The notes beneath the pieces were generated by a model, which worked only from the letters and a program-made list of their open reading frames with translations, made no database searches and had not been told where the DNA came from. Source: Spirilliplanes yamanashiensis (GTDB lineage Bacteria; Actinomycetota; Actinomycetes; Mycobacteriales; Micromonosporaceae). Taken from it: a stretch of 64,000 nt of DNA. The stretch covers positions 1 to 64,000 of the forward strand of contig NZ_BOOY01000002.1 in assembly GCF_016863475.1 (NCBI RefSeq). The letters are read 5' to 3'. Within the stretch, counting starts at the first letter, position 1. Each line of letters opens with the position of its first letter. The position numbers were made by a program, and so were the translations under genes. Positions 27,120 to 34,247 of this stretch are shown here, in pieces.

Positions 27120-28205
27120 TCAGCCGGCCGCGAGCCGGACGGCGTCGTGCACGCCGGCCGCGTAGCGCTCCGGCTGCTCCCACGCCGCGAAGTGGCCGCC
27201 CCGGGACTCCTCGCGCCAGACGCGCACGTCGAAGAACCGCTCGGCGAACTCGCGGGGGGCGTTCACCAGGTCGCGCGGGAAGATCGTGAAGACCGCGGGC
27301 GGCGTGACGCCGGCGGGCGCGGCGCCGGCCGTGGCGTACGGCGTGAAGGACGTGCCGATGGCGCCGGTGACCCAGTACGCCGTCACCCAGGTCAGCAGCT
27401 CGTCGCGGGTGAAGACGGACTCCACGTCGCCGTCGCAGTCGGTCCAGCCGCGCAGCTTCTCGACGAGCCAGGCGGCCAGCCCGGCGGGGGAGTCGCCGAG
27501 GGCGGCGGCGAGCGTGTGCGGCTTGGTGGACTGCTCGTGCATGTAGCCGCCCTCGCGGGCCTGCCAGTCGCGGCCGTGCCGGACGTACGCGCGCTCGGTC
27601 TCCGACAGGTCGTCGGGCAGGCCGGTGAGGAAGTGGTGCTGGGAGACGTCGGTGAGGTGCAGCGCCGCGACCCGCTCGGGGTGGCGGGCGGCCAGCTCCT
27701 CCGCGACGTCGCAGCCCACGTCGCCGGCCGACACCACGTACCGGTCGTGGCCGAGGGCGGCCATCGTCTCGGCGACCGCGCCGGCCATCTCGGCGGCGGA
27801 CATGCCGGCGCCGGGCACGGGCGCGGCGAACGGGAAGCCGGGCAGGCACGGCACGACGACGTGGTGGTCGGTGAGCAGGGGCAGCACGCGCTCGAAGCGC
27901 AGCACCGAGTCGGGCCAGCCGTGCAGCAGCAGCACCGGCGTGGCGTCGGCGCGCGCCGAGCGCTGGTGGATCGCCCGGGTGGCCGTCAGCGTCCACGGCA
28001 GGCGGCGCAGGCGGTCCTCGTGGACGCGCCAGTCGTAGGCGTGCGCCCAGTGGCCGACCAGGTCGGCGAGGTAGTCCGGGTCGACGCCGCGCCGCCAGCC
28101 GAGGCCGCCGGGCAGGGGCACCGGCCGGAAGGCGCGCAGCCGGGCGCGGAGGTCGTCGAGGACGTGCGGGGCGGTCGCCTGGGGCGCCGCGGGGTCGTGG
28201 GTCAT
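27120..28205 (-). CDS. Epoxide hydrolase
   Basis: A 361-aa alpha/beta-hydrolase with the N-terminal EHN lid domain (FRPVPLPGGLGWRRGVDPDYL, HAYDWRVHEDRLRRLP). HGWPDS is the HGxP oxyanion motif; the nucleophile Asp lies in SAGDVGCDVA, where GGDWG is usual; the base His is in GGHFAAWEQPE. It should open epoxides to diols. Start at 28205, with a GAGGGAGGG site. It is divergent from a CGNR regulator across a palindrome. Confidence 0.9.
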   Translation of the reverse strand: MTHDPAAPQATAPHVLDDLRARLRAFRPVPLPGGLGWRRGVDPDYLADLVGHWAHAYDWRVHEDRLRRLPWTLTATRAIHQRSARADATPVLLLHGWPDSVLRFERVLPLLTDHHVVVPCLPGFPFAAPVPGAGMSAAEMAGAVAETMAALGHDRYVVSAGDVGCDVAEELAARHPERVAALHLTDVSQHHFLTGLPDDLSETERAYVRHGRDWQAREGGYMHEQSTKPHTLAAALGDSPAGLAAWLVEKLRGWTDCDGDVESVFTRDELLTWVTAYWVTGAIGTSFTPYATAGAAPAGVTPPAVFTIFPRDLVNAPREFAERFFDVRVWREESRGGHFAAWEQPERYAAGVHDAVRLAAG

Positions 28206-28226
28206 GGTGTCCCTCCCTCGGTTGCC

Positions 28227-28254
28227 GACACCGGTTAACGCTAATACCGGTGTC
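28227..28254. promoter_or_regulatory. Palindromic operator between epoxide hydrolase and CGNR gene
   Basis: Perfect inverted repeat GACACCGGT - 10 nt - ACCGGTGTC. It lies 22 nt from the epoxide hydrolase start and covers an AT-rich TTAG/TATTAG patch that could be that gene's -10. A related half-site AACACCGG follows at 28266-28273, near the CGNR promoter. Likely operator of the CGNR protein. Confidence 0.65.
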
Positions 28255-28281
28255 GCCGTCGAGTCAACACCGGACAACCGT

Positions 28282-28287
28282 TACAGT
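28282..28287 (+). promoter_or_regulatory. Putative leaderless -10 box (TACAGT)
   Basis: TACAGT, 6 nt before the GTG of the CGNR gene; it is 28 nt past the palindrome's right arm. Confidence 0.45.
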
Positions 28288-28293
28288 GGTGTC

Positions 28294-28818
28294 GTGGCCA
28301 CCCTCGACGTGATCGTGGACTTCCTGAACACGGTCGACCGCAGGACGTTCAGCCGGCACGGGGAGACGCACGTCGCCGCCGAGCACCTCACCTCCCCGCG
28401 GGCGCTGGCGGACTGGCTGGCGGCGCACGGCCTGCCCGGCGCGGACGGCCCGCTCCGGCCGGCCGACCTCAATGCCACCGTCGCGCTGCGCACGGCGCTG
28501 CGCCGCGTCCTCGCCGGTGAGCCGGACGGCACCGCGGCACTCACGGACTGCCCGCTGCGCCTCGTCCCGGAGCCGTCGGGCGGCCTGCGGATCGCCGCCC
28601 GGTCCGGCCGGGCGTGGCTGGACGAGATCGTCGAGACCGTGGCGCAGGGCGCGGCCCGGGGCGACTGGCGGCGGGTGCGGCTGTGCGCGGCGCCGGACTG
28701 CCGCTGGGCGTTCCACGACACGTCCCGCAGCGGCCGGGGCCGCTGGTGCGCCATGGAGATCTGCGGCAACCGGCAGAAGACGCGCACCTACCGCGAGCGC
28801 CACCAGGGCGCCCGGTGA
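28294..28818 (+). CDS. CGNR zinc-finger transcriptional regulator
   Basis: A 174-aa regulator. The N-terminal ABATE-type stress-sensing domain begins LDVIVDFLNTVDRRTF; the C-terminal CGNR zinc finger is CAAPDCRWAFHD...WCAMEICGNRQKTR, the family signature. By position it should control the divergent epoxide hydrolase, and probably itself, through the palindrome at 28227. GTG start with a TACAGT box 6 nt upstream. Confidence 0.9.
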   Translation: MATLDVIVDFLNTVDRRTFSRHGETHVAAEHLTSPRALADWLAAHGLPGADGPLRPADLNATVALRTALRRVLAGEPDGTAALTDCPLRLVPEPSGGLRIAARSGRAWLDEIVETVAQGAARGDWRRVRLCAAPDCRWAFHDTSRSGRGRWCAMEICGNRQKTRTYRERHQGAR

Positions 28819-28830
28819 CGGCGGCGCGGG

Positions 28831-29430
28831 TCAGCGGGTCAGCAGGGCGGTGACCGTGCGGGTCATGGCCTCGCGGGCCGCGTCCGGGTCGAGGCCGAGG
28901 ACGTCGCGGTGGACCGACCACGCCGACCAGGTCGCCGCCGCCGTCAGGGCGTGCACGGTGGCGTCGCGGTCCGGGCCGAGCCGGTCGAGTTCCGCGCCGA
29001 ACAGGTCCTCCAGCTGGGAGCGGACCAGGTCGAGGTGGCGGCGGCGGGTGTGGCGCAGCTGGGCCGAGAACGGTTCCTTGACGGCGGCGGCGCGCGCCGA
29101 CGGGGCGACGTGTTCGAGCAGGCGGGCGCGTTGCCGGCAGAACTCGTCGATGCGCCGGGGCAGCGGCAGCGCCGGCGGGATGGGTTCGGTGGCGGCGATC
29201 TGCAGCTGCAGGACGCGCTCCCCGGCGGCGCCGATGAGCGTCTCCATGTCCTTGAACTTCGTCCACAGGCCGCGCAGCGAGATGCCGGCGCGCTCGGCGA
29301 TGCGCTCCGCCGTGGGGCGCAGGTCGCCTTCGCGGATCAGCGCCAGGGTCGCCTCGACGATGGCCGCACGGGTGCGTTCGGTGCGCGCGGTGCGGCCGTC
29401 CACGCGTCCGGTCGCCTGATTCGTCTCCAT
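28831..29430 (-). CDS. TetR-family transcriptional regulator
   Basis: A 199-aa TetR protein with a long polar N-terminus, then helix-turn-helix TAERIAERAGISLRGLWTKF. The ligand domain is unrecognised. The ATG lies 13 nt after the acyl-CoA dehydrogenase stop on the same strand, so it is likely the last gene of the SDR-SDR-kinase-dehydrogenase operon and its regulator. Start at 29430 rather than upstream in-frame ATG 29469, which would overlap that gene. Confidence 0.85.
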   Translation of the reverse strand: METNQATGRVDGRTARTERTRAAIVEATLALIREGDLRPTAERIAERAGISLRGLWTKFKDMETLIGAAGERVLQLQIAATEPIPPALPLPRRIDEFCRQRARLLEHVAPSARAAAVKEPFSAQLRHTRRRHLDLVRSQLEDLFGAELDRLGPDRDATVHALTAAATWSAWSVHRDVLGLDPDAAREAMTRTVTALLTR

Positions 29431-29443
29431 CGCGCCTCGCAGC

Positions 29444-30637
29444 CTAACGCCGGTGGCGGTCCAGTTCACGCCGGGCGAGGGAGCGCTTGTGGACCTCGTC
29501 GGGCCCGTCGGCCAGGCGCAGCACGCGGGCCTGGCTCCACAGCCGGGCGAGCGGGGTGTCCTGGCCGACGCCGGCGGCGCCGTGGGTCTGCACGGCCTTG
29601 TCGACGATCCACTCGACCGCGGCCGGAACGATGATCTTGATGGCCTGGATCTCCGTGTGGGCGCCGCGGTTGCCGACGGTGTCCATCAGCCACGCGGCCT
29701 TGAGCACCAGCAGCCGGGCCTGCTCGATGCGCACCCGCGACTCGGCGATCCACTCGCGCACGACGCCCTGCTCGGCCAGCGGCCGGCCGAACGGGCTGCG
29801 GGTCAGTGCCCGGACGCACATCAGCTCCAGCGCCCGCTCGGCCATGCCGACCAGCCGCATGCAGTGGTGGATGCGGCCGGGCCCGAGCCGGGCCTGGGCG
29901 ATCGCGAAGCCGGCGCCCTCCGCGCCGATCAGGTTCGACACGGGCACCCGGACGCGGTCGAAGCTGATCTCGGCGTGCCCGCCGTGGTCGCCGTCGTCGT
30001 ACCCGAAGACGGTCATGCCCCGCTCGACCGTGACGCCGGGGGTGTCGCGGGGGACGAGCACCATGCTCTGCTGGCGGTGCCGGTCGGCGCCGGGGTCGGT
30101 CTTGCCCATCACGATGAACACCGCGCAGGCCGGGTTCATCGCGCCGGAGATGTAGAACTTGCGGCCGGTGATCACGTACTCGTCGCCGTCGCGCTCGATG
30201 CGGGTGCCGATGGTGGTGGCGTCCGACGAGGCGACCTGCGGCTCGGTCATGGCGAACGCGGAGCGGATCTCGCCGTCGAGCAGCGGCCGCAGCCACCGCC
30301 GCTGCTGCTCGGCGCTGCCGAACTCGGCGAGCAGCTCCATGTTGCCGGTGTCGGGGGCGGCGCAGTTCAGGGCGGCCGGGGCGATGGCCGGGCTGCGGCC
30401 GGTGATCTCGGCGAGCGGCGCGTACTGCAGGTTGGTCAGCCCGGCCCCGTGCTCGCCGGGCAGGAACAGGTTCCACAGGCCCGCCTCCCGCGCGGCGGAC
30501 TGCAGCGCCCGCAGCCCGGGCGGCGGGGACCAGCCGGCGGACTCCCACGACGCCTCGGCGGGGTACACGTGCGCGTCCATGAAGGACGTCAACCGTGCGC
30601 GGTAGTCCTCGGTGACCGCGTCGTACGCGAAGTCCAT
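29444..30637 (-). CDS. ACAD10/11-type acyl-CoA dehydrogenase
   Basis: A 397-aa acyl-CoA dehydrogenase fold. It has AMTEPQVASSDATTIGT, GRKFYISGAMNP and C-terminal THGAAGVGQDTPLARLW. At the usual YEGT catalytic site it reads LADGPDEVHK, the form seen in ACAD10/11 and LvaC enzymes that act on 4-phospho-acyl-CoA. It overlaps by 1 nt the aminoglycoside-phosphotransferase-like kinase gene, which would supply such a substrate. An ordinary dehydrogenase role remains possible. Confidence 0.88.
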   Translation of the reverse strand: MDFAYDAVTEDYRARLTSFMDAHVYPAEASWESAGWSPPPGLRALQSAAREAGLWNLFLPGEHGAGLTNLQYAPLAEITGRSPAIAPAALNCAAPDTGNMELLAEFGSAEQQRRWLRPLLDGEIRSAFAMTEPQVASSDATTIGTRIERDGDEYVITGRKFYISGAMNPACAVFIVMGKTDPGADRHRQQSMVLVPRDTPGVTVERGMTVFGYDDGDHGGHAEISFDRVRVPVSNLIGAEGAGFAIAQARLGPGRIHHCMRLVGMAERALELMCVRALTRSPFGRPLAEQGVVREWIAESRVRIEQARLLVLKAAWLMDTVGNRGAHTEIQAIKIIVPAAVEWIVDKAVQTHGAAGVGQDTPLARLWSQARVLRLADGPDEVHKRSLARRELDRHRR

Positions 30638-31614
30638 CAGCCCTCCAGCGCCTCGTGTCCCTGGGCGACCAGCGGCGCCACGAGCGCCCCGACCGTCTCG
30701 AACCCCTCGCCGACGGTCTTGCCGCCCACGTAGCGGTAGTGCACGCCCTCGAGGATCACCGCCAGCTTGAACGCGGCGAACGCCACGTACCAGTGCAGGT
30801 CGGAGGCGTCGCGGCCGGTGCGCCGCGCGTAGTGCCCGCCCAGCTCGGCGGTCGCCGGGTGGCCGGGCACCGCCAGCGGGACGCGGCCGCCGGCGAGCAG
30901 CGGCTGGCCCGCGTACACCAGCGTGAGGGCGAGGTCGCCGAGCGGGTCGCCGAGCGTGCTCATCTCCCAGTCGAGCACCGCGCGGATCTCGCCGGCCGGG
31001 CCGAGCAGCACGTTGTCGAGGCGGAAGTCGCCGTGCACGACGGTGCCGGGCCCGCCGGCGGGCACCGCCGCGGCGAGCCGGGCGTGCAGCTCGGCCAGGC
31101 CGGGCACGTCGCGGCTGCGGGACGCGTCGAGCTGCTGCTTCCACCGCCGCACCTGCCGGGCGTTGAAGCCCTCGGGGCGGCCGAAGTCGCCGAGGCCGAT
31201 CGCGGCCGGGTCGAGGGCGTGCAGGTCGGCGAGGGTGTCCACCAGGGACAGCGTGGTCTGCCGGGCGCCCAGGGCGGCGAGCCGGTCGGCGGACCGGACG
31301 ATCTCGCCGTCCACGTGCTCCATCAGGTAGAACGGGGCCCCGACGACGTCCGGGTCGGCGCAGAGCCGGATCGGCCGGGGCGCCGGGAACCCGGCCGCCG
31401 ACAGCGCGCCGATGACCCGGTGCTCGCGGGCCATGTCGTGGGCGGTGGGCAGCACGTGCCCCAGCGGCGGGCGGCGCAGCACCCACCGCTGCGTGCCGTC
31501 GGTGACGGCGTACGTCAGGTTGGACCGGCCGCCGCCGAACAGCTCCGCGGTGAGCGGCCCGGTGCCCAGGTACGCGGCCAGCCGGTCGAGGTCGAGGCCG
31601 GGCGGGCCGGTCAC
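30637..31614 (-). CDS. APH-type kinase, ACAD10/11 N-terminal-like
   Basis: A 325-aa phosphotransferase. HGDFRLDNVLL holds the catalytic Asp, and LDWEMSTLGDPLGDLAL the Mg-binding DWE; WVLRRPPLGHVLPTAHDMAREH matches the kinase domain fused to ACAD in human ACAD10/11. There it phosphorylates 4-hydroxyacyl-CoA. Here kinase and dehydrogenase are separate overlapping genes. GTG start overlaps the upstream SDR stop (GTGA). Confidence 0.88.
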   Translation of the reverse strand: MTGPPGLDLDRLAAYLGTGPLTAELFGGGRSNLTYAVTDGTQRWVLRRPPLGHVLPTAHDMAREHRVIGALSAAGFPAPRPIRLCADPDVVGAPFYLMEHVDGEIVRSADRLAALGARQTTLSLVDTLADLHALDPAAIGLGDFGRPEGFNARQVRRWKQQLDASRSRDVPGLAELHARLAAAVPAGGPGTVVHGDFRLDNVLLGPAGEIRAVLDWEMSTLGDPLGDLALTLVYAGQPLLAGGRVPLAVPGHPATAELGGHYARRTGRDASDLHWYVAFAAFKLAVILEGVHYRYVGGKTVGEGFETVGALVAPLVAQGHEALEG

Positions 31615-32378
31615 CGGGCCTCCAGCCCCTGCTGGAGCCGGTTCATGCCGGCGAGCCAGCGGTCCGGGTCGGCCGCCCGGTTGCGGTACCACTCGCCCAC
31701 CTCGGGGTGCGGCAGGATCAGGAACTCGTCGCCGTCGAGCGCCCGGGCCACCGCCTCGGCGGCCTCGTCGGCGCTGATCGCGGTGGCGCCCATCAGCGCC
31801 TGGCCGACGTCGCCGGCGCTGTCCAGCATGGGCGTGCGCACGCCCTGCGGGCACAGCGCCTGCACGACGACGCCGCGGTGCGCGTACGTGGCCCGCAGCC
31901 ACTCGGCGAAGGCGAGCGCCGCGTGCTTGCTGACCGCGTACGGGGCGCTGCCCAGCATCGTCAGCAGCCCGGCCGCCGACACGGTGACGACCAGCCGTCC
32001 GCCGCCCGCGCCGAGCCAGCGGGGGAGCAGGGCGCGCGCCGCGTACACGTGGGACAGGACGTTGACCTGCCAGGCCAGCGCCCAGTCGGCGTCGGTGGCG
32101 TCCGCGCCGCCGTGCGGGGCGACGCCCGCGTTGGCGCAGAACAGGTCGCAGCCGCCGGCCAGGTCGTAGGCGGCGGCGACCAGCTCCGCCGTGAACGCCT
32201 CGGAGCCCACGTCGCCGGGCACCGCGTGGCCGCCGATCCGCTCCGCCACCGCCGCGGCGGCCGCCGCGTCCCGGTCGTTGACGACCACCCGGGCGCCGCC
32301 GGCCGCGAACCGCCGGGCCAGGGCGGCCCCGATGCCGGAGCCGGCGCCTGTGACGACGACCGCCGCGCCCGGCCTCAC
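31611..32378 (-). CDS. Short-chain dehydrogenase/reductase
   Basis: A 255-aa SDR: TGAGSGIG, ANAGVAPHGG, Ser in VTVSAAGL and Tyr-Lys in APYAVSKHA. The C-terminal LPHPEVGEWYRNRAADPDRWL is typical of a subgroup encoded beside APH/ACAD genes in actinomycetes. Substrate unknown. GTG start overlaps the previous gene's stop (GTGA) and the stop overlaps the kinase start, so all are coupled. Confidence 0.85.
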   Translation of the reverse strand: MRPGAAVVVTGAGSGIGAALARRFAAGGARVVVNDRDAAAAAAVAERIGGHAVPGDVGSEAFTAELVAAAYDLAGGCDLFCANAGVAPHGGADATDADWALAWQVNVLSHVYAARALLPRWLGAGGGRLVVTVSAAGLLTMLGSAPYAVSKHAALAFAEWLRATYAHRGVVVQALCPQGVRTPMLDSAGDVGQALMGATAISADEAAEAVARALDGDEFLILPHPEVGEWYRNRAADPDRWLAGMNRLQQGLEAR

Positions 32379-33118
32379 CCGGCCTGCCCGGTGAGCGTCA
32401 CGCCGCCGTCGACGACCAGCGTCTGCCCGGTGATCCACGCCGCGTCAAGCGAGCACAGGAACGCCACCGCGCCGGCCACGTCCTCGGGCACCCCGAGCCG
32501 GCGCAGCGGGTACGCCGCCGCCACCTTCTCCTCGCGCCCCTCGTACAGGGCGGTGGCGAACCGGGTCTTCACCACGGCCGGGGCGACCGCGTTGACCCGC
32601 ACGTGCGGCCCCAGCTCCACGGCCAGCTCTGCGGTCAGGTGGATGAGCGCCGCCTTGGTGAGCCCGTAGAAACCGATGCCGGGCGACGGCTGCAGCCCCG
32701 CCACCGACGACACGTTGACGATCACCCCGCCCGGGTCGGCCAGCCCCGCGCCGAGCGCCGCCTGCACCCAGCCGAGTGTGCCGAGCACGTTCACCTCGAA
32801 CATCTTGCGGGCGGCGCCGAGGTCGAGGTCGCGCAGCGGCCCGAACGCGGGGTTGATGCCGATGTTGTTGACCAGCGCGGTGACCGGCCCGAACGCCTCG
32901 CCGGCCCGGGCGACGACCTCGGCCCGGTGGTCGGGGTCGTCGCCGCGGCCGCGGACGCCGAGCGCGTGCTCCGGCCCGCCGAGCGTCTCGACCGCCGCGG
33001 CCAGCGCGTCCGGGTCGCGGCCGGTCACGCACACCCGCGCCCCGTCCGCCACCAGCCGCCGGGCCACCGCCAGGCCGATGCCCCGGCTGGCCCCCGTCAC
33101 GATCGCCACTGCACCCAT
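32375..33118 (-). CDS. Short-chain dehydrogenase/reductase, first gene of ACAD10/11-like operon
   Basis: A 247-aa classical SDR: TGASRGIG, NNIGIN, VNVSSVAGLQPSPGIGFYGLTKAA with Ser, Tyr and Lys. The C-terminal VVDGGVTLTG is typical. It heads the five-gene minus-strand unit ending with TetR at 28831. A GGGAGG site precedes the ATG, and TAGGTT farther upstream may be its -10. Confidence 0.85.
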   Translation of the reverse strand: MGAVAIVTGASRGIGLAVARRLVADGARVCVTGRDPDALAAAVETLGGPEHALGVRGRGDDPDHRAEVVARAGEAFGPVTALVNNIGINPAFGPLRDLDLGAARKMFEVNVLGTLGWVQAALGAGLADPGGVIVNVSSVAGLQPSPGIGFYGLTKAALIHLTAELAVELGPHVRVNAVAPAVVKTRFATALYEGREEKVAAAYPLRRLGVPEDVAGAVAFLCSLDAAWITGQTLVVDGGVTLTGQAG

Positions 33119-33161
33119 CCGGCCTCCCGAGGAGTTGTGCGACCCAACCTAACCCGGACCG

Positions 33162-33203
33162 ACGACGCAGGGGCGCCCCCGTGTGGGAACGCCCCTGCGT
33201 CGT
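33162..33203 (-). terminator. Hairpin terminator of the sdh operon
   Basis: Perfect 14-bp stem (ACGACGCAGGGGCG / CGCCCCTGCGTCGT) with a 14-nt loop, starting 13 nt after the sdhB stop. No U tract follows, common in high-GC actinomycetes. It separates sdhB from the downstream SDR gene. Confidence 0.75.
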
Positions 33204-33215
33204 GCTCTCGTGCCG

Positions 33216-34247
33216 TCAGTGCGCCTGCGTGCCCTCGTCCTCCGGCGACGTCTCGCGCTGCCGGTCCGGGTGCACGTAGCTGGTGCCGCGCATCGGGAAC
33301 GACACGTCCTCACCGAACGGCGACGGCGCCGCCGGCCGGTCGAACGTGATCTCCGTCAGCGCCAGCTTGCCGTCCTCCTGCAGGTCCGGCGGCTCGGGCA
33401 GGCGGGCGCTCGTCGGCCCCACGCCCTTGGCGTGCCCGGTGACCCCCGCCGGCTTGCCGCTCGGGGCGTCCAGGCCCTGGCCCTGGCCGTTCAGCTGGTC
33501 GCGGCGCAGGATCTTGCGGCCCAGCCACACCAGCGGGTCGAACTTGCGGTCGATCACGCGTTCCTTCATCGGGATGATGGCGTTGTCCGTGATCTTGATG
33601 TGCTCGGGGCACACCTCGGTGCAGCACTTCGTGATGTTGCAGTAGCCCATGCCCATGCTGGCCTGGGCGTACTCCTTGCGGTCGGTCTTGGCGTCGAGCG
33701 GGTGCATGTCCAGCTCGGCGGCCCGGATGAAGTACCGCGGACCCGAGAACTCCGGCTTGTTCTCCTCGTGGTCGCGCACCACGTGGCAGGTGTTCTGGCA
33801 GAGGAAGCACTCGATGCACTTGCGGAACTCCTGCGAGCGCTCCACATCGACCTGCTGCATCCGGTAGTCGCCCGGCGCCACGCCCGCGGGCGGCGCGAAC
33901 GCCGGCGTCTCGCGGGCCTTCTCGTAGTTGTAGCTCACGTCCGTGACCAGGTCGCGGATCACCGGGAACGTGCGCAGCGGCGTGATCGTGACCGTCTCGT
34001 CCTCGGTGAACGTGGACATCCGCGTCATGCACCCCAGCTTGGGCATGCCGTTGATCTCCATCGAGCACGAGCCGCACTTGCCGGCCTTGCAGTTCCACCG
34101 GCACGCCAGGTCGGGCGTCTGGGTGGCCTGCAGCCGGTGGATGACGTCGAGGACGACCTCGCCCTCGTTGACCTCCACCTGGAAGTCCTGCAGGTCGCCG
34201 CCGTTCTCGTCGCCGCGCCAGACGCGGAACTTGCGCGTGCTGCCCAT
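33216..34247 (-). CDS. sdhB: Succinate dehydrogenase iron-sulfur subunit, long C-terminal tail
   Basis: Electron-transfer subunit of succinate dehydrogenase. The [2Fe-2S] cysteines are in CRWNCKAGKCGSC plus a later Cys, the [4Fe-4S] set is CIECFLCQNTC, and the last clusters are ligated by CNITKCCTEVCPEH. The conserved body ends near residue 245; about 95 further residues, polar and Pro/Gly-rich (GQGQGLDAPSGKP...), extend beyond the usual ~250 aa. The ATG overlaps the sdhA stop by 1 nt (TAATG). Confidence 0.95.
   Translation of the reverse strand: MGSTRKFRVWRGDENGGDLQDFQVEVNEGEVVLDVIHRLQATQTPDLACRWNCKAGKCGSCSMEINGMPKLGCMTRMSTFTEDETVTITPLRTFPVIRDLVTDVSYNYEKARETPAFAPPAGVAPGDYRMQQVDVERSQEFRKCIECFLCQNTCHVVRDHEENKPEFSGPRYFIRAAELDMHPLDAKTDRKEYAQASMGMGYCNITKCCTEVCPEHIKITDNAIIPMKERVIDRKFDPLVWLGRKILRRDQLNGQGQGLDAPSGKPAGVTGHAKGVGPTSARLPEPPDLQEDGKLALTEITFDRPAAPSPFGEDVSFPMRGTSYVHPDRQRETSPEDEGTQAH

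Noticed and set aside
33162-33203. Attachment site or IS end at the perfect 14-bp inverted repeat
   Set aside because: No transposase or integrase nearby; its place right after sdhB fits a terminator.
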